Assembly (NCBI RefSeq): GCF_026624755.1
Contig: NZ_JAPMXC010000006.1
Coordinates: 1-49,681 of the forward strand
Source of the DNA: Robbsia betulipollinis
GTDB lineage: Bacteria > Pseudomonadota > Gammaproteobacteria > Burkholderiales > Burkholderiaceae
Direction of reading: 5' to 3'
Length of the DNA: 49,681 nt
In this document: piece after piece, positions 1 to 8,281 of the stretch
How positions within the stretch are numbered: position 1 is the stretch's first letter
Layout: every line of letters begins with the position of its first letter
Notes under the pieces: generated by a model
The model's database searches: none
Seen by the model: only the letters and a program-made list of their open reading frames with translations
What the model was told of the DNA's origin: nothing
Translations under genes and position numbers: made by a program

Positions 1-160
1 CTGAAAGCATCTAAGCGGGAAACTCGCCTTGAGATGAGATATCCCTGGGAACTTGATTCCCCTGAAGGGTCGTTCGAGACCAGGACGTTGATAGGCTGGG
101 TGTGGAAGCGCAGTAATGCGTTAAGCTAACCAGTACTAATTGCCCGTGAGGCTTGATCCT
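1..160 (+). rRNA. 23S ribosomal RNA, 3' end (5' truncated by the window)
   Basis: The first ~160 bases match the conserved 3' end of bacterial 23S rRNA: the GAAACTCGCC/TTGAGATGAGAT segment and the terminal GTTAAGCTAACCAGTACTAAT block followed by the GTGAGGCTTGA end. The mature 3' end is placed near 160 by analogy with other proteobacterial 23S genes, so it may be off by a few bases. The rest of the gene lies outside the window. The operon runs left to right and continues into the 5S gene after a ~155-base spacer. Confidence 0.95.
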
Positions 161-315
161 ATAACCAGTACGTTTTAAGACTGCGTGCAATACCGCAGCC
201 AACGTGTGCAGGTTATGCAGCATCGGTCGTGTGCCGATACACTCGCACCCCAGATTGAACTTCTTCCCAGATTCGTGACGCCGCACCGCTGCACCGCGCG
301 CGCCACACCCCTCTT

Positions 316-430
316 TGCCTGATGACCATAGCGAGTCGGTCCCACCCCTTCCCATCCCGAACAGGACCGTGAAACGACTCCACGCCAATGATAGTGCGGG
401 TTCCCGTGTGAAAGTAGGTAATCGTCAGGC
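316..430 (+). rRNA. rrf: 5S ribosomal RNA
   Basis: About 115 bases with the standard 5S architecture: the 5' TGCCTGATGACC and the 3' GGTAATCGTCAGGC pair to form helix I. Between them are the universal CCCACCCCTTCCCATCCCGAAC core (split here: CCCATCCCGAACAGG) and GTGTGAAAGTAGG. It lies ~155 bases after the 23S end, and no tRNA is seen in the spacer. A strong terminator follows directly. Confidence 0.95.
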
Positions 431-445
431 TCCCTAAGCCGTACC

Positions 446-477
446 AAACGCCCCGCCCCTTAAAAGGCGGGGCGTTT
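446..477 (+). terminator. Intrinsic terminator of the rRNA operon
   Basis: A perfect 12-bp inverted repeat (AAACGCCCCGCC at 446-457 and its complement at 466-477) with an 8-base loop, ending in TTTGCGTTTGCG. It sits 15 bases after the 5S gene, where an rrn operon terminator is expected. Confidence 0.88.
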
Positions 478-720
478 GCGTTTGCGCGCGTCGTTTGCGA
501 GCAGATTCGGACAATGGGGCAGATCCCGGCCGGTGTAGGTCGCCATCGTGGTCATCGGAAATACCATCATGATGTCGGCAACATGCATGCCCCTGGCGTC
601 GATAAGAGAGTAGATTGGAAAGATCTGTGAACATACGCATCGATCAGGCCGCACGCGCAGCCTCGCATCGAAACCGACAATCGGTTAGCCAAGCGCAGCG
701 CTCGAACGAGAGATCGCGCC

Positions 721-1866
721 ATGTTGCACAATTTCCTTTCGAACAATCGCGAAGATCTGATTCGCCGGTGCCGGGTGAAGGTAGCCTCGCGGCCTGCTCG
801 CGACGCTTCCGACGCGCAGTTGCAAAACGGCATTCCGCTTTTTATTGAACAGTTGATCCAGACGCTGAAGATCGAGCAAACCGCCGATCCCATGGACAGC
901 CGACAGGTTTCCGGGCCGGTCAGCGGCGCGGCGGCACTGTCCGCGATCGGCATTTCGGCCGCGCAACATGGCAAGCAGCTTCTGGAGCTGGGATTTACCG
1001 TCGACCAGGTCGTTCACGACTACGGGGATTTGTGCCAGTCGATCACGGATTTGGCCGTGGAGCGCGATGCGCCGTTCGAAATGGACGAATTCCGCACGCT
1101 CAACCGCTGCCTGGACAACGCCATCGCCGATGCGGTCACGGAATTCAGCTACCAGCGAGACGCTGCATCCACCGCCCAGCATGAGCGCGCCATCAACGAG
1201 CGGCTTGGGTTCTTCTCGCATGAGTTACGCAACTTCCTGCAATCCGCGACCCTGGCTTTCTCCGCTCTGAAGTTGGGCAATTTGACGTTGTCCGGGGCAA
1301 CGGGTGCGGTCCTGGGGCGCAGCCTCGCCAGGCTGGGTCTTCTCGTCGACCAGACCCTCGCGGAAGTCCGCTCGGACGAAGGCCAGGCGAACGCGCGTCA
1401 GACATTCTCGCTTGCCGACTTCATCGGTGAGGTGAAGGAAAACGCCGGTCTCGCCTCGCGGGTCCGAGGCTGCGCTCTGGCCGTATCGGACGTCGATGCG
1501 GAACTTGCGGTGGCCGCCAACCGTGACCTCCTGTTCGCGGCGCTGGTCAACCTGCTGCAGAACGCTTTCAAGTTCACCGAGAACCACACGCAGGTCCGCC
1601 TGGATGCCTACGCGTCGGGTGATCACATTCTGATCGACGTAAAGGACCATTGCGGGGGGCTGCCGGCGGGCATGGCCGAGACCCTGTTCAAGCCCTTTCA
1701 CCAACATGGCGCGAATCGCACGGGACTCGGGTTGGGGTTGTCGATCGCACAGCGCAGCGTGGAAGCCAGCGGCGGCGATCTGACGGTGCGTGACCTTCCC
1801 GGGGTGGGTTGCGTGTTCACCATCAGCCTGCCGCGCTATGCGGTACGCGACAATGGTCCGCATTGA
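721..1866 (+). CDS. Cytoplasmic sensor histidine kinase (orphan)
   Basis: A 381-residue histidine kinase with no transmembrane segment or signal peptide, so it probably senses an internal signal. Residues ~10-145 are helical and resemble the RsbRD/RsbR N-terminal type domain. The phosphoacceptor is H167 in FFSHELRN. The ATP-binding HATPase_c domain follows: N box with N281 in NLLQNAFKF, a variant G1 box DHCGGLP (309-315) and G2 GLGLGL (335-340). The start at 721 has an AGAG-like ribosome site eight bases upstream. No response regulator lies beside it, so its partner must be encoded elsewhere. It is the first gene after the rRNA terminator and converges with the next gene. Family call is firm; signal and target are unknown. 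Confidence 0.85.
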   Translation: MLHNFLSNNREDLIRRCRVKVASRPARDASDAQLQNGIPLFIEQLIQTLKIEQTADPMDSRQVSGPVSGAAALSAIGISAAQHGKQLLELGFTVDQVVHDYGDLCQSITDLAVERDAPFEMDEFRTLNRCLDNAIADAVTEFSYQRDAASTAQHERAINERLGFFSHELRNFLQSATLAFSALKLGNLTLSGATGAVLGRSLARLGLLVDQTLAEVRSDEGQANARQTFSLADFIGEVKENAGLASRVRGCALAVSDVDAELAVAANRDLLFAALVNLLQNAFKFTENHTQVRLDAYASGDHILIDVKDHCGGLPAGMAETLFKPFHQHGANRTGLGLGLSIAQRSVEASGGDLTVRDLPGVGCVFTISLPRYAVRDNGPH

Positions 1867-1959
1867 GACGATTCATTCCGGATCCCGCGCATGTGTTCGA
1901 GCGGGCCGGGAGTCGACCAGTGCGCGGAGCGCAGCGCCGAGGCGCACGCCATCGCCGGT

Positions 1960-3984
1960 CTACGTCGACGGTGTGGCAAGGCGGCCGCTGCCCGCATCGA
2001 AGTCGATCGTATTGGCGATCCTGATCGCCGTGCCCATGGCGACATGATGTACGCTCAAACCCCTGCCATCCGGCAAGCGACGAATCGTGACGGCGCTGGC
2101 CGTGGTCATCGCGCTTTTATTTGCCTGGCCCGCGGGCACGCGCATCGCGTCGGGTGCCGGGCCGAAGGCGACAACCGGCCAGCGGGCTTCCACCGACAAC
2201 GTCACCATGCTGGCGTCGTGCGTCATCTTGAACCGGGTTTGGGGTTCCCTGCCGGCAAGCTGCACGAAGCCTTCGCCGGTACCGATCAGCGGCGGCCCGG
2301 TTTGCGGCGTGGCAAATCGCGCAAGCACGGCGGCGGCCATCGCGGAATGCGTGCCTGGGACGTCGAGATAGCGGGTGGCTTCCTGCATGATGCCTTCGTC
2401 GCGTCCGCAGGTATTGTAGAGCTGTGTCAGAAGTGCACTGCTATCGGCCGATAAAGTGTCGGTCCTGAAGCCGAGCATGCCCCAGCCGGTGTTCATGGCG
2501 GCCATGCCGCCGTTCCACGCCGCATCGGCATAGCCATATTCGCTGGCCGGTAACGACAGATCCAGCGCGTTGTGCTGCATGGCGAAAGCGCTGCCGACCT
2601 GGTAATTGCCCAGGAAAGTGGTGTCGCCAGGCAATTGCGCCAATCCGTCTTCGATCGCGCGATTCAGTGCGACGTCATTTGCCAACCAGCGATGACTGTT
2701 GGCCTCGATTTGGGTGAGCTGCCCCGTCAGCATCTTGACGACGGCGATGTCGCTGCGCTCGCCGAGCGGGGCGATCTGTTGCGGACTCAGCGTGTCCAGC
2801 AGTCGTTGGGTTTCATCGAAACGTTGCGGTGTTTCCTGCGCGATCTCGCGCAAACCGAGCCTGACCTGTGCCGCCGCCATCGCCATCGCCGCCGTCGTGG
2901 ACGCGTCGGCGCGTTCGGGACGCGTCGTGCCCGATGCCGGATCGTCCGCGGCGCGTGCGACGACCAGTTGCGTAAGGTAGGCATCCGCAATCTGCCGGTC
3001 CTGGACATCCACGGGAAAGGACACGCTGGCGGATGACGCCGCGACGCCCGCGCGCGCGGCATGCGCGTTTGCCGCATAGGCCTCGTCCAGCATCCGGGGC
3101 TGGAGGCCTATTCCTGTCTTGGTCTGGATGGTGTGGAGCAGCGTGGGCACCGCTTCCTTGACCATATGCGCGGTATCGTTGACCGTCGCGCGCGCCTGGT
3201 CGATGCCCGCAGCGACGGTTCCGGCAAGCGCTTGCGTCGCTTGCCAGCCAGCGCTGGCCAGTTGCACGGCCGCGAACGACTTCGGTACATAGTCCTGCAA
3301 GCGCGCCAGCATGGCGTCACGGCTGCCACCCGTGACGCCGATGTGTGCAAGGTCCGCAAGGAGACGATACTCCGGGGACGCCTCCTGATTCATGCCCGGT
3401 TTTTTGATCACGGCAGGGTCGAGCACGCCCTTTATCTGCCGGATCAGAAAGCCTTTGCCGAAGGTGGTGCCCAATGCCTGCTTCAGACGGGTTTTTATGG
3501 GTGCCCAACCATGTCGTGCAACCATCGTGGCGAGGATTTTCTCACCGGCATGCGCGCCGAGATAGCTGTCCGCCAATTTGGTACTGATTGCCGCCGCTGC
3601 GTCTCCCAGGACATGCGCCAACGCGTGTTTGACACCGGACGGGGCTTCCCCGTGTGCATCCACCCCGAGTGCCCCGTCCATGCCGATGCGAATCAGCTCG
3701 GTGATGGCCTGGTGCATTTCTTCCTGGTTGCCCTTGATCAATGCCGTCGTCAGCAACGGCACCAGCGCCGCGCTGCGCTCGCCCAGACTCTTTGCGGCGA
3801 TCGGCACGTCCTGCAGCAGGTCGAGGGCGGTATGCCATACCCGCTGTGCGATCACTTCCCGATTGACGCGGGATTTCGTGACCTTGTCGAGCAGGCGATT
3901 CAGTTTGCCGGATCCATTCAGCGCGTTGAGCGCGAGGCCATCGGAGATCAGATCGACCTTGGCGCCGAAGGTGAGAGCACGCAT
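1960..3984 (-). CDS. Protein of unknown function, 674 residues
   Basis: A long, high-coding-potential minus-strand frame that I do not recognise. It has no signal peptide, no clear transmembrane segment and no enzyme motif visible by eye. The N-terminal ~300 residues are Ala/Leu-rich and look all-helical. The region ~310-390 is rich in Ala, Thr and Asp and may be a linker. The C-terminal ~250 residues (from about SHRWLANDVALNRAIEDGL) have more mixed, globular composition with aromatic residues (YGYADAAWNGGM). Size, solubility and this architecture would suit a secreted effector or a cytoplasmic helical-repeat protein, but no secretion genes are nearby, so that is only inference. The start at 3984 is the first ATG of the frame; its ribosome site is weak. 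The gene is isolated and converges with the histidine kinase. Confidence 0.6.
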   Translation of the reverse strand: MRALTFGAKVDLISDGLALNALNGSGKLNRLLDKVTKSRVNREVIAQRVWHTALDLLQDVPIAAKSLGERSAALVPLLTTALIKGNQEEMHQAITELIRIGMDGALGVDAHGEAPSGVKHALAHVLGDAAAAISTKLADSYLGAHAGEKILATMVARHGWAPIKTRLKQALGTTFGKGFLIRQIKGVLDPAVIKKPGMNQEASPEYRLLADLAHIGVTGGSRDAMLARLQDYVPKSFAAVQLASAGWQATQALAGTVAAGIDQARATVNDTAHMVKEAVPTLLHTIQTKTGIGLQPRMLDEAYAANAHAARAGVAASSASVSFPVDVQDRQIADAYLTQLVVARAADDPASGTTRPERADASTTAAMAMAAAQVRLGLREIAQETPQRFDETQRLLDTLSPQQIAPLGERSDIAVVKMLTGQLTQIEANSHRWLANDVALNRAIEDGLAQLPGDTTFLGNYQVGSAFAMQHNALDLSLPASEYGYADAAWNGGMAAMNTGWGMLGFRTDTLSADSSALLTQLYNTCGRDEGIMQEATRYLDVPGTHSAMAAAVLARFATPQTGPPLIGTGEGFVQLAGREPQTRFKMTHDASMVTLSVEARWPVVAFGPAPDAMRVPAGQANKSAMTTASAVTIRRLPDGRGLSVHHVAMGTAIRIANTIDFDAGSGRLATPST

Positions 3985-4533
3985 TGTGTTCGGGGCTCGA
4001 TGGAATATGCGTGGGCCACAGGCGTTGTTGCGTACCTGTGGGGCGGCACGGACTCAGGCATCAGTAACCGGCGTGCCCGGCTGGTTCTCGTCATATCGGG
4101 AAGCCAGTCCGACGGGCCCGTCAGCCGGAGAACCCTACCGGGCACCTCCGCGGCGAACCCGATGAAACCCCATGTCCACGTGAAAATGCGTGCGGTCGGC
4201 GTGCCCGTGCCTGCGGCAGCCGTGCTACGCGGCCGGCGTCTGCACCACCACGCCGAACCACCCCATGCCCCGATACGTCTCGTAACCCGGCGTGGCCGCA
4301 TAGGACACCACGCTGCTGTCCGGTAGCACGTGGGCTCCGCCGATCCGGACGAGAGGGGGCGAGCAGGCGGTGAGCGCGGGCCGAGACGGGAGATGTGGCC
4401 TGTGGTGCGCATGCACCGTATTGCCAGGCGCGTTACACTTTGTGCACTGTTTTCGTTATCGGGCCTGCCGCCGTCAGGCGTGCCACGCTGTCTGCCGCCG
4501 TGCCGGGGAAGGGCCCCTTCACCAGGATTCCCC
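3985..4533. other. 549-bp region without a confident gene
   Basis: Upstream region shared by the divergent unknown gene and SDR gene. Next to the unknown gene is a 7-bp inverted repeat, CCACAGG (4016-4022) and CCTGTGG (4035-4041), with a 12-base gap; it could be an operator or a leader hairpin. The middle holds a short minus-strand frame (4225-4416) listed separately as a possible gene relic. No other signal is convincing. Confidence 0.4.
4225..4416 (-). pseudogene. Possible relic of a Bug/TctC-type periplasmic receptor
   Basis: A 63-codon frame whose last ~35 residues include LPDSSVVSYAATPGYETYRG and then MGWFGVVVQTPAA. This recalls the hinge segment of Bug-family solute-binding proteins (LPxVPTVAExGxPGYE..xWxGLxAPxxTP), but it stops directly after that segment and nothing like the rest of the receptor is seen on either side. 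It might be a degraded fragment or a chance resemblance. The call rests on weak similarity seen by eye. Confidence 0.2.
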
Positions 4534-5598
4534 ATGCAAAAAGGTATCGCACTCATCGCCGGCGTCACCGGCATCTCCGGTCACAATCTCGCGAACGTGC
4601 TGGTCGCCAGCGGCTGGACCGTATATGGTCTGGCGCGCCAGCCGGTTGCGCAGGAAGGCGTGATTCCGGTGGCCGGCGATCTGCTCGATGCGGCATCGAT
4701 GCAAAAGGCGCTGCACGGGCTGCCGATCACGCACGTGTTCTTCTGCACCTGGACGCGCCGCGCGACCGAGAAGGAAAACGTCGAAGCGAATGGCGCGATG
4801 ATGCGCAATCTGTGCGATGCACTCACCGATGCGCCATTGCAGCACGTCGCGCTGGTGACGGGCACCAAACACTATCTCGGCTCGTTCGAGAACTACGGCA
4901 GCGGCAGGGCCGAAACGCCGTTTCGCGAGAGCGAACCGCGGCAGCCGGGCGAGAATTTCTACTACACGCTCGAAGACATTCTGTTCGCGGCCGCCCGGCA
5001 GCACGATTTCACATGGAGCGTGCACCGCTCGCATACGATGATCGGCAAGGCGAAGGGAACCAACGCGATGAACATGGGCGTGACGCTGGCCGTCTACGCC
5101 TCGATCTGCAAGGCGACCGGGCAGCCCTTCGTGTTCCCGGGTTCGCGCACGCAATGGGATGCGCTGACGGACCTGACCGATGCCGGTCTGCTGGGGCGTC
5201 AACTCGAATGGGCGGCGCTGTCGCCGGCGGCACGCAACGAGGCGTTCAATACCGTCAATGGCGACGTGTTTCGGTGGCGCTGGATGTGGGGCGAGATCGC
5301 CGCGTTCTTCGATCTGGAACCGGCGCCTCACCCCGGCACGCCGATGCCGCTCGAGGCACGCCTCAAGGACGTGGCACCGGCGCAGTGGCGGGAGATCGCC
5401 GCGGACCACGGCCTGGTGGAAGCCGATGTCGACAAGCTCGCGTCGTGGTGGCACACCGATGCCGATCTCGGTCGCGAGATCGAATGCGTCAACGACATGA
5501 CGAAAAGCCGCGAACGCGGCTTCCTCGGGTTTCATGACAGCCGCGCGTCGTTTCTCGAGTTGTTCACCCGGCTGCGGGCGGAACGGCTGATTCCGTAA
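4534..5598 (+). CDS. SDR family oxidoreductase, PRISE type (enone reductase-like)
   Basis: A 354-residue NAD(P)H-dependent short-chain reductase related to plant progesterone 5-beta-reductase and iridoid synthase (PRISE), which reduce activated C=C bonds of enones. The Rossmann glycine motif GVTGISG is at residues 10-16. The PRISE signature TGTKHYLG carries K112, and NFYYTLED carries Y144; their 32-residue spacing matches the Lys147/Tyr179 catalytic pair of the plant enzymes. The frame is open further upstream to 4330, but 4534 is chosen because the glycine motif then falls at the usual position and an AGGA site lies six bases before it. The natural substrate is unknown. A perfect palindrome AACGCGTACGCGTT overlaps the stop codon (5597-5610). 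Confidence 0.85.
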   Translation: MQKGIALIAGVTGISGHNLANVLVASGWTVYGLARQPVAQEGVIPVAGDLLDAASMQKALHGLPITHVFFCTWTRRATEKENVEANGAMMRNLCDALTDAPLQHVALVTGTKHYLGSFENYGSGRAETPFRESEPRQPGENFYYTLEDILFAAARQHDFTWSVHRSHTMIGKAKGTNAMNMGVTLAVYASICKATGQPFVFPGSRTQWDALTDLTDAGLLGRQLEWAALSPAARNEAFNTVNGDVFRWRWMWGEIAAFFDLEPAPHPGTPMPLEARLKDVAPAQWREIAADHGLVEADVDKLASWWHTDADLGREIECVNDMTKSRERGFLGFHDSRASFLELFTRLRAERLIP

Positions 5599-5643
5599 CG
5601 CGTACGCGTTGCAGCGTGGCCGTCGCTCACCGCGGGCGAGGGC

Positions 5644-6264
5644 TCAGGCGGATGCCTGAATCTTCATGACCGCCTGTACCGGTTCCCGCTGCCAGAAGGT
5701 CGCGAACCACCCGGCGAGTTGCGTGCGGCCATCGCGCCAGCCGAGATCCGCGTAACGGAAATCGAGATAGGAAAGCGCGCAGGCCAGAGCGATCGTGCCG
5801 ATATCGGCGCGCTCGTCATAGCCCGCTGCCTCGGTTTCGAGCAGGTCGAGCGTGCGGGTTATCTTTGCCATCTGTCCGGTGCGCCACTCGTCCCAGCGAT
5901 ACATCTCGGGGCGGACCATCGATTCGTAGCGTACCAGCAGCGCCGCGTCGAGAATGCCATCGCCAAGCGCCTGGTCGCGCAGCGCACGCCAGCGCGCCGG
6001 GCCGTTTTCCGGGAAGATCGCCTGGCCGGTCTGCAGCGAGGCCAGATATTCGCAGATCACGGGGGAGTCGAACAACACGGTGCCGTCGTCGAGGACCAAT
6101 GCCGGCACCTTGGCGAGCGGATTCACCGCTGCCAGCGCGGTGTCCAGCTGTACCGGACTTGCCGCGCAGGGGAGCCGTTCGATGCGCGGCAGCAGGCCAA
6201 GCTCCTGGGCGACGATCATGACCTTGCGCACGTAGGGGGACGTCGCGGAATACATCAGTTGCAT
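5644..6264 (-). CDS. Glutathione S-transferase
   Basis: A 206-residue soluble GST. The N-terminal thioredoxin fold (1-~80) contains YSATSPYVRKV at the start of helix 1, where the activating Ser/Cys sits, the cis-proline segment KVPALVLDDG and the glutathione-binding DSPVICEYL. The helical C-terminal domain (~90-200) includes the usual ALGDGILDAALLVRYE helix. The length is typical. An AGG-containing ribosome site precedes the ATG at 6264. It is divergent from the acetyltransferase gene with only 37 bases between the start codons, so their promoters must overlap. The role is probably detoxification of electrophiles; the substrate is not predictable. Confidence 0.9.
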   Translation of the reverse strand: MQLMYSATSPYVRKVMIVAQELGLLPRIERLPCAASPVQLDTALAAVNPLAKVPALVLDDGTVLFDSPVICEYLASLQTGQAIFPENGPARWRALRDQALGDGILDAALLVRYESMVRPEMYRWDEWRTGQMAKITRTLDLLETEAAGYDERADIGTIALACALSYLDFRYADLGWRDGRTQLAGWFATFWQREPVQAVMKIQASA

Positions 6265-6301
6265 GGCACCTATTCCTTAAAAACTTGCATGGGGGACTTT
6301 C

Positions 6302-6757
6302 ATGAGGATAGCGTTCGAAGATCCGACGCAGGCGGACGTGCTGACATTGCTGCGGCACGGCGAGGAGGAGTCCGCCAGACTCTATCCGGCGGAGAGCAAT
6401 CATCACGTCAGCGCGGCGGACCTGCAGTCGCCCGATGTCCTGTTCCAGGTCGCGCGAGATCCGCAAGGGACCGCGCTGGCGACGGGCGCGGTGGTGATTC
6501 GGGGCGACTGGGCGGAGCTCAAGCGCATGTGGGTCGAGCCTCCCGCTCGCTGCCGGGGCGTTTCCCGCGCGATGCTGACGTCGCTGATGACGGCGGCGCG
6601 CGCGCGGGGCGTGCGCTGGCTGCGGCTGGAAACAGGGGTGGACAGCCATGCGGCGCTGACCCTGTACGCCAGGGCCGGCTTCACCGTCCGCGCGCCGTTC
6701 GCCGACTATCTTCCGGACCCGCTGAGCGTGTTCATGGAGCGCGACCTCTCGGCTTGA
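6302..6757 (+). CDS. GNAT family N-acetyltransferase
   Basis: A 151-residue single-domain GNAT enzyme that would move an acetyl group from acetyl-CoA to an amine. The acetyl-CoA binding motif A is at ~75-100: LKRMWVEPPARCRGVSRAML; its pyrophosphate loop RCRGVSR departs from the usual RxxGxG/A, with Ser in the last small position. The C-terminal motif B region is ALTLYARAGFTV, typical of the family. A GGGGGA ribosome site lies just before the ATG. The substrate is unknown. Confidence 0.85.
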   Translation: MRIAFEDPTQADVLTLLRHGEEESARLYPAESNHHVSAADLQSPDVLFQVARDPQGTALATGAVVIRGDWAELKRMWVEPPARCRGVSRAMLTSLMTAARARGVRWLRLETGVDSHAALTLYARAGFTVRAPFADYLPDPLSVFMERDLSA

Positions 6758-6793
6758 ACGCATCCGTCCATTCCGGGCCGGGAGCGCGCATTC

Positions 6794-7900
6794 CTACACG
6801 GGCAGTTTTTCCTGCGACCGCGGCTCGTGCATCGGGCAGCCGCTGTGCTGGGCGCGGAAGCCCGAGGACATTTCGTAGGCCGGCTTGCGCGAACGCATCA
6901 CGCCGCCCAACGGGCGATGCGCGGCCAGGCCATGCCACGGGCTGAACGCCAGGCCGTCGTCGACGGCGACCGCGCGCGCCTTGGTCCATGCCGGCTGCGC
7001 CGTCACCCTGACGCGTGCCACGGTGACATACGGGCTCTCGTCTTCCGGCCATTTCTTGGACGCGTCCTCGATCGGCATTTTCTCGCTGTCGGTGGCAAGC
7101 TGGATGCGGATGTCCCATTCGCCGCCGTGGGTGGCGAAGTAGGCGTTCGTCGCTTCGCGCAGGCCGTCCGGCTTGTCGTCGAGATCCACCGGCGCGTCGG
7201 TCAGCGCGGTCAGCGACGGCGACACCGGCACGACGCTCAACTTCGCGTAGTAGGGACCGTACAGGAAGGGCACGACCGTGTTGTACGTTTCGCCCAGCAG
7301 GTTCGTCAGCGGATGGCCGCCCAGGCTCTTGATCTTGCCGCTCTCGCCGCCCAATGCCTCGATGACCGATTCCGTACCGCGCAGGACGGCCGACAGCGCC
7401 TTCTTCATGCCGGGCATCTTGTCGGTGGTCTTGGCCAGCAGCTTGAGGTTCGCCAGAAAGGCTTTCGGCGTCGGCGCGGTGAACGCTACCGCGTTCTGCA
7501 TCACGAAATCCTGCGTGACCTGATCCTCGGCGCCCGGCAGGCGCGCGCCTTCCACGCCGATGATCTTCAGCGCGAGGCCGCGCGGCGTGGAAACCTTGTC
7601 GTCGAGGATGTCGCCCGGGTTCGTCGAGAAGCGCATGACGACCGGCAATACGCCCGGCTTCGCGAACGCGCCTTGCGCCAGTTCCGGCGGCAGGTCCGCG
7701 AGGATCTCGATCTCGCCCTCGATCAACGCATGGCTCTTGGCATGCACGCTGCGGATCGCATGTCCGGAATCCTCGTAGGTCTTTTCTATAATCGAATGCA
7801 TCGTTTCCACCAGCTCGCGGGTGGTCTCGGCTTCGTCGTCGGGGATCTGCTCGAACGCGGGATCAAAGGGCAAAGGCCGGATGGATAGCGTAGAAGACAT
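6794..7900 (-). CDS. Catalase-family haem protein (SrpA-like)
   Basis: A 368-residue member of the catalase-like clade that includes SrpA-type haem peroxidases, shorter than classical catalases (~480-750). It has the catalytic-histidine region IRSVHAKSHALIEGE (H53), the conserved MRFSTNPGD and TPRGLALKI segments, the QDFVMQNAVAF block, and a C-terminal RKPAY motif (R338, Y342) matching the RxxxY of the proximal haem tyrosine. The frame is open upstream to 8053, but the start is set at 7900, with GGAG seven bases before it. It likely acts in cytoplasmic peroxide or organic peroxide removal. The tail after Y342 is unusual in having HSGCPMHEP, a possible metal- or haem-linked cysteine. Peroxidase versus catalase activity cannot be told from sequence. 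Confidence 0.85.
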   Translation of the reverse strand: MSSTLSIRPLPFDPAFEQIPDDEAETTRELVETMHSIIEKTYEDSGHAIRSVHAKSHALIEGEIEILADLPPELAQGAFAKPGVLPVVMRFSTNPGDILDDKVSTPRGLALKIIGVEGARLPGAEDQVTQDFVMQNAVAFTAPTPKAFLANLKLLAKTTDKMPGMKKALSAVLRGTESVIEALGGESGKIKSLGGHPLTNLLGETYNTVVPFLYGPYYAKLSVVPVSPSLTALTDAPVDLDDKPDGLREATNAYFATHGGEWDIRIQLATDSEKMPIEDASKKWPEDESPYVTVARVRVTAQPAWTKARAVAVDDGLAFSPWHGLAAHRPLGGVMRSRKPAYEMSSGFRAQHSGCPMHEPRSQEKLPV

Positions 7901-8281
7901 GGAAACTCCAGGGGTAAGGTTCTCGCGGCGGATTTTCAAGGATATTTTTTGCGATTTCCGGCAAGGGGCGAGCCGGGAAATCGTTGCGCCCGGCCGTTTT
8001 TCCGTCGCGAGAAAAAGGGGATCGATGCAGGCGCCTTTCAGGATGGATTTCAAGCAATTTCCACACCATGCCGCTCTGATTTTTCGGATCGTTTGCGATG
8101 CCGTGTCGGGCGGCTCGTGCCGTTCGTCAGGCCGAAACGATTCGGTGCCGTGCGGCCTGGATCGTGGTGGCGCAGGCGCTGTGCGAGGGCGCGCCGCGCC
8201 TGACCGCGGATCCGAAACTTTGGCCCTGCCAGCCCACGTTGGTCATTCCCGCGTGACCTGCCTGCCTCCCGCCCGGTGCCC
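7901..8281. other. 381-bp region without a gene
   Basis: Lies between the catalase-family start and the end of the ABC operon, so it should carry the catalase promoter. I find no convincing promoter, hairpin or repeat in it, only a short T/A-rich stretch at 7935-7955. Confidence 0.4.

Noticed and set aside
160-315. tRNA gene in the 23S-5S spacer
   Set aside because: No cloverleaf with a TTC loop and matching acceptor stem is present.
460-654. Short minus-strand frame after the 5S terminator
   Set aside because: It overlaps the terminator and has no ribosome site, family motif or plausible composition; the sequence is more likely the leader of the histidine kinase gene.
5597-5610. Palindrome AACGCGTACGCGTT as a terminator
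   Set aside because: A perfect palindrome without a loop or U tract; more likely a chance GC-rich palindrome or protein site.
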